Assembly (NCBI RefSeq): GCF_003207795.1
Contig: NZ_NIRT01000028.1
Coordinates: forward strand, 1-36,280
Length of the DNA: 36,280 nucleotides
Origin: Komagataeibacter nataicola
Lineage (GTDB): Bacteria > Pseudomonadota > Alphaproteobacteria > Acetobacterales > Acetobacteraceae
Direction of reading: 5' to 3'
Part shown: positions 1 to 8,195 of the stretch, piece after piece
How positions within the stretch are numbered: the first letter of the stretch is position 1
Layout: the number at the start of each line of letters is the position of its first letter
The notes under the pieces: model-generated
The model's input: only the letters and a program-made list of their open reading frames with translations
Database searches by the model: none
Told to the model about the DNA's origin: nothing
Translations under genes and position numbers: made by a program

Positions 1-69
1 CGCCTCCATGAACTCCTGCCCTGGCACTGGAAAGCCCACCAGCAGGTCCACAATACCATCGCCGCCTGA
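1..69 (+). CDS. tnpC: IS66-family transposase TnpC, C-terminal end (partial)
   Basis: Frame 1 from the first base reads RLHELLPWHW, then a short tail ending in TGA at 67-69. The (D/H)ELLPWxW tail is the typical C-terminus of IS66-family TnpC transposases. Only the last 22 residues lie in the window; the rest is to the left. The sequence right after the stop behaves as the element's right end, and the disrupted trbG gene resumes from position 100. The family call rests on this short tail plus the terminal GTAA-type end, so it is good but not certain. Confidence 0.7.
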   Translation, partial: RLHELLPWHWKAHQQVHNTIAA

Positions 70-99
70 ATACGCCCGCGTCTCTCGCCGGATGATTAC
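1..99. mobile_element. Right end of an IS66-family insertion sequence
   Basis: The element's terminal sequence ends GGATGATTAC at 90-99. Read inward it begins GTAATCATCC, matching the GTAA start common to IS66-family terminal repeats. From base 100 the minus-strand reading frame of trbG resumes without a gap, which places the insertion boundary at 99/100. The other end and the target duplication (8 bp is usual for IS66) lie outside the window. Confidence 0.6.
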
Positions 100-661
100 G
101 ATAGGTCCGCCGGTCGGTGTTAACGATCAGGTTGGTGGTCAGGTCCGGCCGGGTCGGCTTGACCAGGATATGGATACGCTTCGTCGCCCCTGCCCCGCTT
201 TCGGTATCACCGATGATCCAACGTACGGTGTCACCTGCCGCCACGGGTCCGGTGCCGACCAGCTTCTCGCCTGGCTGGAGCATGATGTCGGTGATTTCGC
301 CGGGCGATGCATAGACCTGATAGAGGGCACCCGGAGAATAAGAATAGACCTGCACCGCGTTGATGAACCCGGCTCGCGTGGGCTGGATGCGCGCTGCCAG
401 ATTGGCCTGTGTCACACGCGCTGTCGGGTCGGCAGCCTCGGGGGCCGGATGGGCCGTGCGTCGCGACGGCAGCGGCTTGAGCTGCCCCGGCAGGGGAAGT
501 GGCTGCGGGACTTCGACGACCTGTACCGGTTTCGGCGGATCCGGCAGACGTGTCGCCTGAACAGCGTCATCATAGCGGATGACCGGCGGATGGTAATGCT
601 GCGCGCAGCCGGCCAGGGGCAGGATCAGCAGCGGCAGGACACGAAGAGCACGACGGATCAT
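100..661 (-). pseudogene. trbG: TrbG/VirB9-like conjugal transfer protein, truncated by IS66 insertion
   Basis: The ATG at 661 overlaps the trbF stop (ATGA). The product starts with a lipoprotein-like signal (MIRRALRVLPLL, then LAGC), followed by a proline-rich stretch and the VirB9/CagX-type beta region, with YSYSPGALYQVYASPGEITDI and a run ending NTDRRTY. About 187 native codons remain. TrbG proteins are usually near 300 residues, so the C-terminal domain that contacts the outer-membrane pore partner is missing. After the Y codon the frame continues into IS66 sequence. In IncP-type systems TrbG works with TrbF and TrbI in the type IV secretion core; trbI is not in the window. Confidence 0.85.
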
Positions 662-1350
662 TGGCTCAGCTCCTTCGACCAGTTGATGGCAGAGACGTAG
701 ATGCCCAGAGGGTTTTTCCGAAGGTGATCCGCGTCGCGGGGTGTACGCAGAACGACCGACACAATGGCGGTCCAGCGCTCGGTGCCGGTGAAAGCGCCGT
801 CGCGGTAATGACGCTCGGTCCAGGCGACCCGGAAGCTGCCGGGCGAGGCCCGGATCACCGAGGCGATGTCCACCTCGATCTGCTCATGCCCGATGCGCGA
901 GAACGGATCATTCAGACGGGCATAATCGTTGAGCGTCTGCGCGCCTGACGTGGTGGTGAAATCATAGGACCGCAGCCAGTTCTGCCGGACCACAACGGGG
1001 TCCGACGACAGGGCGCGCACGTCGTGAACGAACTGCGCCAGATACCAGGCGATCTGCGGATCAGCGGGCATATAGCCCGCTGTTGCGGGGGCCACGACCT
1101 GCGCCTGCCCCAGCCGGTCCACCTGCACGACCCACGGCGTGATGGTGCCGCGCGCGGATTGCCAGACCAGCCCTACGCCAAGGCCCGCGGACAGAAACAG
1201 GGAGCCGAACGCCATCAGCCGCCAGTTACGGGCCTGGATGCGGGCGGAACCGATCCGTTCATCCCACGCCTGCGCGGCTTTCTGGTACGGGGTGACAGGC
1301 TCGGGTGTGGTCCCGTAGCGTGTGGTGGAGCGACGGAACATCGTCCTCAT
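658..1350 (-). CDS. trbF: Conjugal transfer protein TrbF (VirB8-like)
   Basis: A 230-residue inner-membrane protein of the mating-pair formation complex. A cytoplasmic N-terminus contains PYQKAAQAWDERIGSARIQA, typical of TrbF. A single membrane segment follows at about residues 46-66 (LMAFGSLFLSAGLGVGLVWQ), then a periplasmic VirB8-like NTF2-fold domain with WTERHYRDG and a GIYVSAINWSKEL end. Length matches the family. The start overlaps the trbL stop by 4 nt and the stop overlaps the trbG start, so translation is probably coupled. VirB8-like proteins act as an assembly scaffold for the secretion channel. Confidence 0.93.
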   Translation of the reverse strand: MRTMFRRSTTRYGTTPEPVTPYQKAAQAWDERIGSARIQARNWRLMAFGSLFLSAGLGVGLVWQSARGTITPWVVQVDRLGQAQVVAPATAGYMPADPQIAWYLAQFVHDVRALSSDPVVVRQNWLRSYDFTTTSGAQTLNDYARLNDPFSRIGHEQIEVDIASVIRASPGSFRVAWTERHYRDGAFTGTERWTAIVSVVLRTPRDADHLRKNPLGIYVSAINWSKELSQ

Positions 1351-2759
1351 TCCTTTTCCGAAAGATCAATGCTGGAACTTCCGCCCCCGCCATCGGCGGA
1401 GCGGATGACATGCGCCGCCTCGGCGGCATGGGCTGCGGCATTGCGGCGCTTCATCTTTTGCGCCCAGCGGGGCGGTTCGCCGGAACCGCCACCAGAAGGA
1501 CCGCCGTTTCCACCGCCATCACCTCCTCCAGCCGGGCCACCGCCTCCAGAAGGTGCCGGTCCACTATCCCCGGCTCCGCCTTCGCCGCCTTCGCCTCCCT
1601 CCCCCATCCCGCGCGCGGCCCAGCGTCCACCGGCGGCATAGCTTTCCTTGAGCGATGAACCGGCACGTGAGGCCGCCCCTTTGACGGCATTCGCGACGTT
1701 CCCGCCGACGGCCCGGCCCATACCTCCGATCCCGGCGGCCATGCTGCCCGCACCACCTGATGCGCCAGCAGCACCAGCCGAATAGGCGGAGGTGGCGGCC
1801 CCGGCGATCGCGGCCCCGCCCCGCGCGGCGGCAGCCGTGGCGCCGAGGGCTGCGGCACCACCGGATGCGACAGCCCCGACACCGGCCGCAGCAGCAGCGC
1901 CCATGGCACCCACCGCCATGCCCGTGCCGACGGCCGCGCCAGCCCCAAGCTGGGGCGCACCGGAGATCAGGCCATTGGCGATGCTGCCGCCAAAAATGGA
2001 CAGGCCGACAATTGCAAGCGAGGCCAGCACCACCGAGACGGACTGCCCGATCGTGGGAACGTCACTGCCATAGGACGTCGTGAACTGGGCGAACAGAACG
2101 GACGCAATGGCGGAAATGACCGCCAGCACCATGATCTTCACGCCCGAGGAGACGACATTGCCCAGCACCTTCTCGGCAAGGAAAGCCGTGCGATTGAACA
2201 GGGCGAACGGGATCAGAATGAAACCCGCCAGCGTGGTCAGCTTGAACTCGATCAGCGCCACGAAAAGCTGCACGGCCAGAATGAAGAACGCCGCCAGCAC
2301 GATCAGCCAGGACAGGCAGAGCACGAAGATCTGGATGAAGTTCGTAAAGAAGGCGACAGGACCAAGCAGATTGTGGACAGAGTCCAGGAGCGGCTGCGCC
2401 GCATCGAAGCCCGTGGATGCCAGTCGGCCGGGCCGCAGGAAGTCTCCGAGTGCCAGACTCCCACCTCCGACCTTCAGGCCGAGGGCCGCAAAACTGTCAA
2501 AGACGGTCTTCGACAGACTGGAAAAATTGCTGATCAGAAAGGAAAAGAAGCCGATATACAGCGTCTTCTTCACCAGCCGCTGGATGATGTCCTCATCCGC
2601 AGCCCAGGCCCAGAACAGGCCAGCCAGTACCATATCCAGCACCGACAGCGTACCTGCCAGCGAAATCACATTCCCCTTCACCAGACCGAAGCCGCTGTCG
2701 ATGGTGGTGGTGAAGGTATTCAGGAAGGTGTCGATAACGCCCACATTGCCCATCGCCAT
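1347..2759 (-). CDS. trbL: P-type conjugative transfer protein TrbL (VirB6-like)
   Basis: A 470-residue polytopic membrane protein. The N-terminal half starts MAMGNVGVIDTFLNTF and carries at least five hydrophobic segments, including VLDMVLAGLFWAWA and a stretch around LSWLIVLAAFFILAVQLFVA. The C-terminal 200 residues are low-complexity, rich in Ala and Gly and then Gly, Pro and Ser, as in TrbL homologues. VirB6/TrbL forms part of the inner-membrane translocation channel. It lies 5 nt after trbJ, with a GGGAA ribosome-binding sequence before the ATG. A second in-frame ATG two codons later is an alternative start. Confidence 0.92.
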   Translation of the reverse strand: MAMGNVGVIDTFLNTFTTTIDSGFGLVKGNVISLAGTLSVLDMVLAGLFWAWAADEDIIQRLVKKTLYIGFFSFLISNFSSLSKTVFDSFAALGLKVGGGSLALGDFLRPGRLASTGFDAAQPLLDSVHNLLGPVAFFTNFIQIFVLCLSWLIVLAAFFILAVQLFVALIEFKLTTLAGFILIPFALFNRTAFLAEKVLGNVVSSGVKIMVLAVISAIASVLFAQFTTSYGSDVPTIGQSVSVVLASLAIVGLSIFGGSIANGLISGAPQLGAGAAVGTGMAVGAMGAAAAAGVGAVASGGAAALGATAAAARGGAAIAGAATSAYSAGAAGASGGAGSMAAGIGGMGRAVGGNVANAVKGAASRAGSSLKESYAAGGRWAARGMGEGGEGGEGGAGDSGPAPSGGGGPAGGGDGGGNGGPSGGGSGEPPRWAQKMKRRNAAAHAAEAAHVIRSADGGGGSSSIDLSEKE

Positions 2760-2764
2760 GGCGG

Positions 2765-3499
2765 TCAGTTCCCGCTGCTGCCGAACATGGAGACCGAAGT
2801 CGGGCTATAGGCATTATATTGGGAAAAATGCTGATACTGAGCTTCGCTCTCGGCTTCGGTGGCAGCATTTCGCGCCCGCTCCAGCGCCGTGGCACGCCCG
2901 TTGGCGGCGAGTTCGGCCAGGATGTCGGACAACTGGCGCGACTGAAGTGCTAGAAGCTGATTGCCGGCCTGCGCCGCCTGCAGGGCACCTGTGGAATCCT
3001 GGCTGGCCGAAACAAGTTGGGTCATGGCACTGCTGTCGGAAGGAATATTCCCCACAACACGCGCCTGCAGTTTCAGAGCATCTTCAAAGCCGCCTACGGA
3101 ATTCTGCCACCTTGTCTGCGCCTGGCTGAACAGGGCGCTGTCGGACATGCCCGATGAGACCGACGTATAGGACTGCTGATATTGCTGCTCGACGGACTGG
3201 ACGCTGTAGGCAATGTTCTGCGCCTGCGCGAGCAGTGCCGTGGTCTGGGAAATCGTTGATTGCAACGATGACAATGTCGAAAGCGGCAGGCTCGCCAGAT
3301 TACGTCCCTGATTGACCAGCATCTGTGCCTGGTTGGCCAGCGAGGTGATCTGATTATCGATCTGCTGGAGGGTCCGTGCCGCGATGAGAACATTCTGGAC
3401 ATGGTTGGCTCCATCATACACAGCCCATTGTGCCCGGGCCTCCGGCACGCCAATCGACAACAGGGCCGCTGCACCGCAGAAAAAGATCACCTGCCTCAT
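2765..3499 (-). CDS. trbJ: P-type conjugative transfer protein TrbJ (VirB5-like)
   Basis: The start at 3499 was chosen because its ATG overlaps the trbE stop (ATGA) and opens a clear signal peptide: MRQVIFFCGAAALLSIG, then cleavage near ARA/QW. The mature part is helical and Gln/Ser-rich (AARTLQQIDNQITSLANQAQ). The length, 244 residues, fits the TrbJ family. VirB5/TrbJ proteins are exported to the periplasm and act as minor pilus-tip or adhesin components. The gene sits between trbE and trbL, the usual IncP order apart from trbK, which was not seen. Confidence 0.9.
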   Translation of the reverse strand: MRQVIFFCGAAALLSIGVPEARAQWAVYDGANHVQNVLIAARTLQQIDNQITSLANQAQMLVNQGRNLASLPLSTLSSLQSTISQTTALLAQAQNIAYSVQSVEQQYQQSYTSVSSGMSDSALFSQAQTRWQNSVGGFEDALKLQARVVGNIPSDSSAMTQLVSASQDSTGALQAAQAGNQLLALQSRQLSDILAELAANGRATALERARNAATEAESEAQYQHFSQYNAYSPTSVSMFGSSGN

Positions 3500-5937
3500 G
3501 ACACGTCCCCTTCCCGCAGAAGGTCCGCAGCCCATGACACGCCACGCACGTCGAACCAGGCAGACAGAAAGCCACCACGTCCGTGTTCCGCCAGCACACT
3601 GTCGATCTGCCGGTGATCGTCCTTGCCGGAGGCCGCGCACAGCGCCAGGGCAACAGGACCAAGCCCAAGTTCAAACAACCGGTTGCCCCGTTGCGTCTGG
3701 CAGTAATACTCCCGCTTCGAGGCCGCACGGGCGATGATGGCAATCTGCCGGTCGTTCAGGCCGAAGTCCCGATAAAGCGCCATGATCTGCGGCTCGATCG
3801 CCCGCTCATTGGGCAGGAAAATGCGCGTCGGACAGCTTTCCACCACCGCCGGGGCAATGCGGGAATTGGCAATATCCGACAGGGACTGCGTGGCGAAGAT
3901 GACGCTGGCGTTCTTCTTGCGCAGCGTTTTCAGCCATTCCCGGAGCTGGCCGGCAAAATCGCCGTCATCCAGCACCAGCCAGCCCTCGTCGATCACCAGC
4001 AGGGTCGGCCGGCCATCCAGATGGCCCTCAATGCGATGGAACAGATAGGACAGCACGGAAGAGGCTGCGCCAGAACCGATCAGCCCCTCCGTCTCGAACA
4101 CCACCACATCGGCATCGCCCAGACGCTCGACATCCGCGTCGAGCAGGCGACCATAAGGGCCACCCAGGCAGTATGGCGTCAGGGCCTGCTTCAGAGCGTT
4201 GGACTGGAGGAGTGCGACCAGACCTGAGATCGTGCGTTCATAATCGGGCGAAGACGCTAGGGAATTCAGGGCCGACCAAAGGTGAGACTTCACCTCCGGG
4301 GTCAGCGTTACCCCTTCACCGACAAGGATCTGGCCGAGCCATTCGCTGGCCCATTTCCGTTCGTCGGGATCATCAATTCGCGCCAGAGGCTGGAGCGAGA
4401 CACTGCCACCCTGTTCTCCCGACAGATCAGCGTCTGTCAGCCCACCGCCGAGATCGTGCCAGTCACCGCCCATCGCCAGCGTTGCCGCCCGCATCGACCC
4501 GCCAAAATCGAAGGCGAAAATCTGCGATCCCGCATAGCGACGGAACTGCAACGCCATCAACGCCAGCAGGACAGATTTGCCCGCGCCTGTCGGTCCCGCG
4601 ATCAGCATATGCCCCACATCGCCGACGTGAAGGCTGAACCGGAACGGTGTGGCACCCGCCGTCCTGCCGTAGAACAGAGGGGCTGCCCTGAAATGCCCGT
4701 CCTGCTCCGGCCCGGCCCACACGGCAGAGAGCGGAATCATATGCGCCAGATTCAGGGTCGAGACCGGGGGCTGACGCACATTGGCGTAGACATGGCCGGG
4801 CAGACTCCCCAGCCACGCTTCCACCGCGTTCAGGCTTTCCACCATGCAGGTGAAGTCGCGGCCCTGAATGATCTTTTCGACCAGACGAAGCTTTTCGTCC
4901 GCGATGGAGGCTGACCCATCCCAGACCGTGACGGTCGCGGTGATATAGGCCTGCCCGACATCGTCAGCACCAAGGGACTGCAAAGCCAGATCGGCGTCGG
5001 CCGCCTTGTTGGCGGCGTCGTTGTCCACGAGGACCGAAGCCTCATTGGTCATCACCTCCCGGACGATGGCTGCAATGCTCTTGCGCTTTGCAAACCATTG
5101 CCGCCGGATCTTCGTCAGAACCTTGGTGGCGTCGGTCTTGTCGAGCAGGATGGCACGGGTAGACCAGCGATACGGCATCGCCAGCCGGTTCAGATCGTCC
5201 AGAATTCCGGGAAAGGTGCGGCTGGGGAAACCGGTGATCGTCAGCGTCTTGAGGAAAGCATCGCCGAGTTTCGGCTCCAGACCACCCGCCAGCGGCTGGT
5301 CCACCAGGAGCGCATCAAGATGCATCGGAATTTCCGACACTCTGACGCGCTGGTTCCGGGTTGAAATGGTCGAATGCAAATAGGTCAGGGTTTCGCCGTC
5401 ATCCAGCCACGTTGCTTCGGGCATGAAACCATCGAGTAAAGCGAGAAGACGATCACTACGATCAATGAAGGAATTCAATATGCCGTGCGGATCGGGGCCG
5501 TCCCGTTCCCTGCCTTCATAGAGAAAATGCTCGGCTCGGCCCGATGATTCCGCCGGTGGCAGCCAGACCAGGGTCAGGAAATACCGGCTCTCGAAATGCG
5601 CGCCGTCGTCCTCGAACTGCTCCCGGCGCTCCAGATCGACCATCTGACTAGCCGCATCGGGAAAATCGCTGTCGGGATAAAGCGTGGCGGGAACGCGCTG
5701 CGCCTCCACGAACACCGCCCAGCCGGAGCCAAGGCGACGCAGGGCATTGTTCAACCTACCGGTCACACCGACCAGTTCCGCTGGTGTCGCACTGTCCAGA
5801 TCAGGGCCACGAATTTTTGCCGTGCGCTGGAAACTGCCGTCCTTGTTCAGCACTACACCTTTCTCAACGAGCGCGGCCCAGGGCAGGAAATCAGACAGGA
5901 GGGCGGCACGACTGCGATATTCGCCAAGCGACATCAT
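3496..5937 (-). CDS. trbE: Conjugal transfer ATPase TrbE (VirB4-like)
   Basis: An 813-residue VirB4-type ATPase that energises pilus assembly and substrate transfer at the inner membrane. The N-terminal domain starts MMSLGEYRSRAALLSDFLPW. Walker A GPTGAGKS is at about residues 447-454, Walker B LLVIDEGW at about 644-651, followed by the ATQSLSDIA motif. The start at 5937 matches the family N-terminus; the open frame extends 35 codons upstream but that part overlaps trbD. It follows trbD by 13 nt and its stop overlaps the trbJ start. Confidence 0.95.
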   Translation of the reverse strand: MMSLGEYRSRAALLSDFLPWAALVEKGVVLNKDGSFQRTAKIRGPDLDSATPAELVGVTGRLNNALRRLGSGWAVFVEAQRVPATLYPDSDFPDAASQMVDLERREQFEDDGAHFESRYFLTLVWLPPAESSGRAEHFLYEGRERDGPDPHGILNSFIDRSDRLLALLDGFMPEATWLDDGETLTYLHSTISTRNQRVRVSEIPMHLDALLVDQPLAGGLEPKLGDAFLKTLTITGFPSRTFPGILDDLNRLAMPYRWSTRAILLDKTDATKVLTKIRRQWFAKRKSIAAIVREVMTNEASVLVDNDAANKAADADLALQSLGADDVGQAYITATVTVWDGSASIADEKLRLVEKIIQGRDFTCMVESLNAVEAWLGSLPGHVYANVRQPPVSTLNLAHMIPLSAVWAGPEQDGHFRAAPLFYGRTAGATPFRFSLHVGDVGHMLIAGPTGAGKSVLLALMALQFRRYAGSQIFAFDFGGSMRAATLAMGGDWHDLGGGLTDADLSGEQGGSVSLQPLARIDDPDERKWASEWLGQILVGEGVTLTPEVKSHLWSALNSLASSPDYERTISGLVALLQSNALKQALTPYCLGGPYGRLLDADVERLGDADVVVFETEGLIGSGAASSVLSYLFHRIEGHLDGRPTLLVIDEGWLVLDDGDFAGQLREWLKTLRKKNASVIFATQSLSDIANSRIAPAVVESCPTRIFLPNERAIEPQIMALYRDFGLNDRQIAIIARAASKREYYCQTQRGNRLFELGLGPVALALCAASGKDDHRQIDSVLAEHGRGGFLSAWFDVRGVSWAADLLREGDVS

Positions 5938-5950
5938 CGCCCTGCCCTCC

Positions 5951-6226
5951 TTAGACCCGCAACCAGGCGGGATAGCGCAGATGCCGCCGCCCCACCTCGA
6001 TGAAGAAAGGATCGCGCCTGGCACCCCAGACCGCGAGCCCATGACCCACGATCCAGAATGCGGCCCCGATCAGCCACAGCCGCAGGCCAAGGGCGATCGC
6101 AGCCGCCAGCGTGCCATTAGCGATGGCGACAGCACGGGGCGCGCCACCCAGCAGGATCGGGTCGGTCAGCGAGCGATGCACCGGGACATGGAAGCCCGGC
6201 ACCGCGTCATCGTCATATCCCGCCAT
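5951..6226 (-). CDS. trbD: Conjugal transfer protein TrbD (VirB3-like)
   Basis: A 91-residue membrane protein starting MAGYDDDAVPGFHVPVHRSL. The PGFxxPxHRSL opening and PILLGGAPR are hallmarks of TrbD/VirB3. Two hydrophobic segments lie around residues 33-62. A polar tail (DPFFIEVGRRHLRYP) contains the conserved DP(Q/F)F motif. The ATG overlaps the trbC stop by one base (TGATG). VirB3-like proteins work with the VirB4 ATPase, encoded by the next gene. Confidence 0.92.
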   Translation of the reverse strand: MAGYDDDAVPGFHVPVHRSLTDPILLGGAPRAVAIANGTLAAAIALGLRLWLIGAAFWIVGHGLAVWGARRDPFFIEVGRRHLRYPAWLRV

Positions 6227-6594
6227 CAGATTAGCGCTCCGCCCGAGAAGGAGAAGAACGACAGGAAGAAGCTGGACGCTGCAAAAGCGATGCTTAGTCC
6301 AAAGACAATCTGGATCAGGCGGCGGAACCCGCCGGATGTTTCCCCGAAGGCCAGGGTCAGACCCGTGACCGTGATGATGATCACCGAGATGATTTTCGCC
6401 ACCGGTCCCTGCACGGATTCCAGAATCTCGTTCAGGGGCGTTTCCCACGGCATGCTGGATCCTGACGCCCATGCCGATGACGCGAAAGCAAGCGACAGCA
6501 GCATGGAGGTTCCAAACACACGCAGATCCGGCACATGCCGGTCAGGACGTGCGACAGCGCGCACCACGGCGCGCAGACGTGAAGGCGGCATCAT
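6226..6594 (-). CDS. trbC: Conjugal transfer pilin TrbC (VirB2-like)
   Basis: A 122-residue precursor of the major conjugative pilin. A long positively charged leader precedes a hydrophobic signal (LLSLAFASSAWA, with the likely cleavage site after AWA). Two hydrophobic pilin helices follow, around ISVIIITVTGLTLAF and IQIVFGLSIAFAASSFFLSF, joined by a short loop containing GETSGGFRR. IncP TrbC pilins are cyclised by the TraF peptidase; a traF-like gene is present at 15457-16014. The start overlaps the trbB stop by 4 nt. Confidence 0.92.
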   Translation of the reverse strand: MMPPSRLRAVVRAVARPDRHVPDLRVFGTSMLLSLAFASSAWASGSSMPWETPLNEILESVQGPVAKIISVIIITVTGLTLAFGETSGGFRRLIQIVFGLSIAFAASSFFLSFFSFSGGALI

Positions 6595-7595
6595 GATGAT
6601 TCTCCATTGGCAGAGAATGGTGTTTCGGGAGAAGAGAGGCTGACCGGACGGATGCGATAGGTTCCGGTCGTGGGATCGAGACCGTCAATTTCCGCCAGTT
6701 CGGACAGGCGGCGGGAATTGCCGCGCCCGGACAGGACCGCGATCACATCGATGGTTTCGGCGATCATGGCGCGCGGCACCGTGACCACCGCCTCCTGGAT
6801 GAGTTGTTCCAGCCGATACAGAGCAGCCAGCACCGATCCGGCGTGCAGGGTGCCGATGCCACCCGGATGGCCGGTGCCCCATGCCTTGACCAGATCGAGG
6901 GCTTCGGCCCCGCGCACCTCACCGATGGGAATACGGTCAGGACGCAGACGTAGACCGGACCGGACAAGGTCCGAAAGGGTAATCACGCCTTCACGGGTCC
7001 GCAGGGCGATGAGATTGGGCGCCATGCATTGCAACTCGCGCGTGTCCTCGATCAGGACGACGCGATCGCCGGTTTTCGCGACCTCGGCCAGCAGGGCGTT
7101 GACCAGCGTGGTCTTGCCCGTGGATGTGCCGCCTGCGACCAGGATGTTCTTCCGTTCCGAAACAGCGCGGCGCAGAGACACCGCCAGCCCTTCTGTCATG
7201 ATCCCGGCGGCGACATAGTCATCGAGGGTGAACACCGCGACGGCGGGCTTGCGGATCGCGAAACTGGGGGCCGTCACCACGGGCGGCAGCAATCCCTCGA
7301 ACCGTTCGCCGGTTGGCAACTCGGCCGAGACACGGGGCGCACCCTCATGCACCTCAGCCCCGACGTGGTGTGCAACCAGACGCACGATGCGCTCGGCGTC
7401 GGCAGGTGTGATGGTTTCGCCCGTGTTGGCCATGCCCTCTGACAGCCGATCGATCCACAGCCGCCCATCGGGATTAAGCATGACCTCGACCACAGAGGGA
7501 TCGGCAAGGTGCCGGGCAATCGCCGGCCCCATCGCTGTGCGCAGCATGGACACGCCGCGCACTCTGGCCCCTTCATGGATGACGGAAACCGACAT
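6591..7595 (-). CDS. trbB: P-type conjugative transfer ATPase TrbB (VirB11-like)
   Basis: A 334-residue hexameric VirB11-type ATPase. Walker [10 protein letters not shown] lies at about residues 155-163. It is followed by the [10 protein letters not shown] Asp box, the [20 protein letters not shown] Walker B/His region and the GGIGTLHAG segment. The start at 7595 is preceded by GGGGGAAGG a few bases upstream, a strong ribosome-binding site, so the eight extra codons upstream are rejected. It is the first trb gene of the block. The intergenic gap before it holds a sequence motif that is repeated upstream of traG. Confidence 0.95.
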   Translation of the reverse strand: MSVSVIHEGARVRGVSMLRTAMGPAIARHLADPSVVEVMLNPDGRLWIDRLSEGMANTGETITPADAERIVRLVAHHVGAEVHEGAPRVSAELPTGERFEGLLPPVVTAPSFAIRKPAVAVFTLDDYVAAGIMTEGLAVSLRRAVSERKNILVAGGTSTGKTTLVNALLAEVAKTGDRVVLIEDTRELQCMAPNLIALRTREGVITLSDLVRSGLRLRPDRIPIGEVRGAEALDLVKAWGTGHPGGIGTLHAGSVLAALYRLEQLIQEAVVTVPRAMIAETIDVIAVLSGRGNSRRLSELAEIDGLDPTTGTYRIRPVSLSSPETPFSANGESS

Positions 7596-7717
7596 GACCT
7601 TCCCCCGTATGGGCCGCACGCGACGGACGAACAGCGACGGGGATCATTAAGAAAGGCTGGAAACAGCGCGTTTCAACAAGAATTCAGAGGTCGTAGAACG
7701 GCGGCGAAACACAGGGC

Positions 7718-7738
7718 AAAAATACTTGCGGGGTGCGG
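7718..7738. repeat. Conserved motif upstream of trbB, copy 1
   Basis: The plus strand reads AAAAATACTTGCGGGG, then TGCGG. A copy with a single mismatch (A for the second G of GCGGGG) lies at 10296-10317. Copy 1 lies 123 bp upstream of the trbB ATG in the gap between the copG-like gene and trbB. Copy 2 lies 100 bp upstream of the traG ATG. Placement before two transcription units in the same orientation suggests a shared promoter or operator. No -35/-10 pair could be assigned with confidence. Confidence 0.55.
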
Positions 7739-7741
7739 ATT

Positions 7742-8188
7742 TTACGCCTCCGGTTCATCCCGTGCGCCGGGGTCCAAAACATCCTCCGGGATTTCCTGCT
7801 GGAGTCTTGGCCCCTGGGCCAGCCTACGGCCGAGGGCGGCGACAAAATTATCGTAGCGCACCCCGGCCTGCGCGCGCGCCGCCTTCGCGGCCGGTTCGGG
7901 CAGCGGCGGGGTCGTGGTCAGCCAGAAACGGATGAACAGCGCTAGTGTCTCCACCGTGATGCCGATATCGCGCTCCAGCCGCGCGAGACGTCGGTCCTGC
8001 CGGTCGAGGCGCTTCGATGTAGCAGCCTCGCGGCGCTCTTCCCCGTCGGGCGAGAGGAAGGAAGCAACGGCGGCCTCGACGATCAGCGACATCGGCTGCG
8101 CGCGTCGCGCGGCATAGGCAGACAGGGTCTTCATCACATCGGGATCGAGATAGACGGAGATCTGGGCCTTCTTTTTCGGTATCGCCAT
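7742..8188 (-). CDS. CopG/ribbon-helix-helix family protein of the tra cluster
   Basis: A 148-residue protein with an N-terminal ribbon-helix-helix: MAIPKKKAQISVYLDPDVMK, then TLSAYAARRAQPMSLIVEAAVASFL. A coiled-coil-like segment (KRLDRQDRRLARLERDIGI) and a hydrophobic stretch (TLALFIRFWLTTTPPLP) follow. Proteins of this kind are regularly found between traG and trbB in alphaproteobacterial transfer clusters. They probably regulate transfer genes or help at the coupling step; which of these applies here is unknown. It starts 7 nt after traG. The start at 8188 begins the RHH strand region; the upstream extension lies inside traG. Confidence 0.85.
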   Translation of the reverse strand: MAIPKKKAQISVYLDPDVMKTLSAYAARRAQPMSLIVEAAVASFLSPDGEERREAATSKRLDRQDRRLARLERDIGITVETLALFIRFWLTTTPPLPEPAAKAARAQAGVRYDNFVAALGRRLAQGPRLQQEIPEDVLDPGARDEPEA

Positions 8189-8195
8189 GTCTGCC

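Noticed and set aside
1792-2073. Ala/Pro-rich plus-strand frames within the trbL region
   Set aside because: They are shadows of the Ala/Gly-rich low-complexity C-terminus of TrbL.
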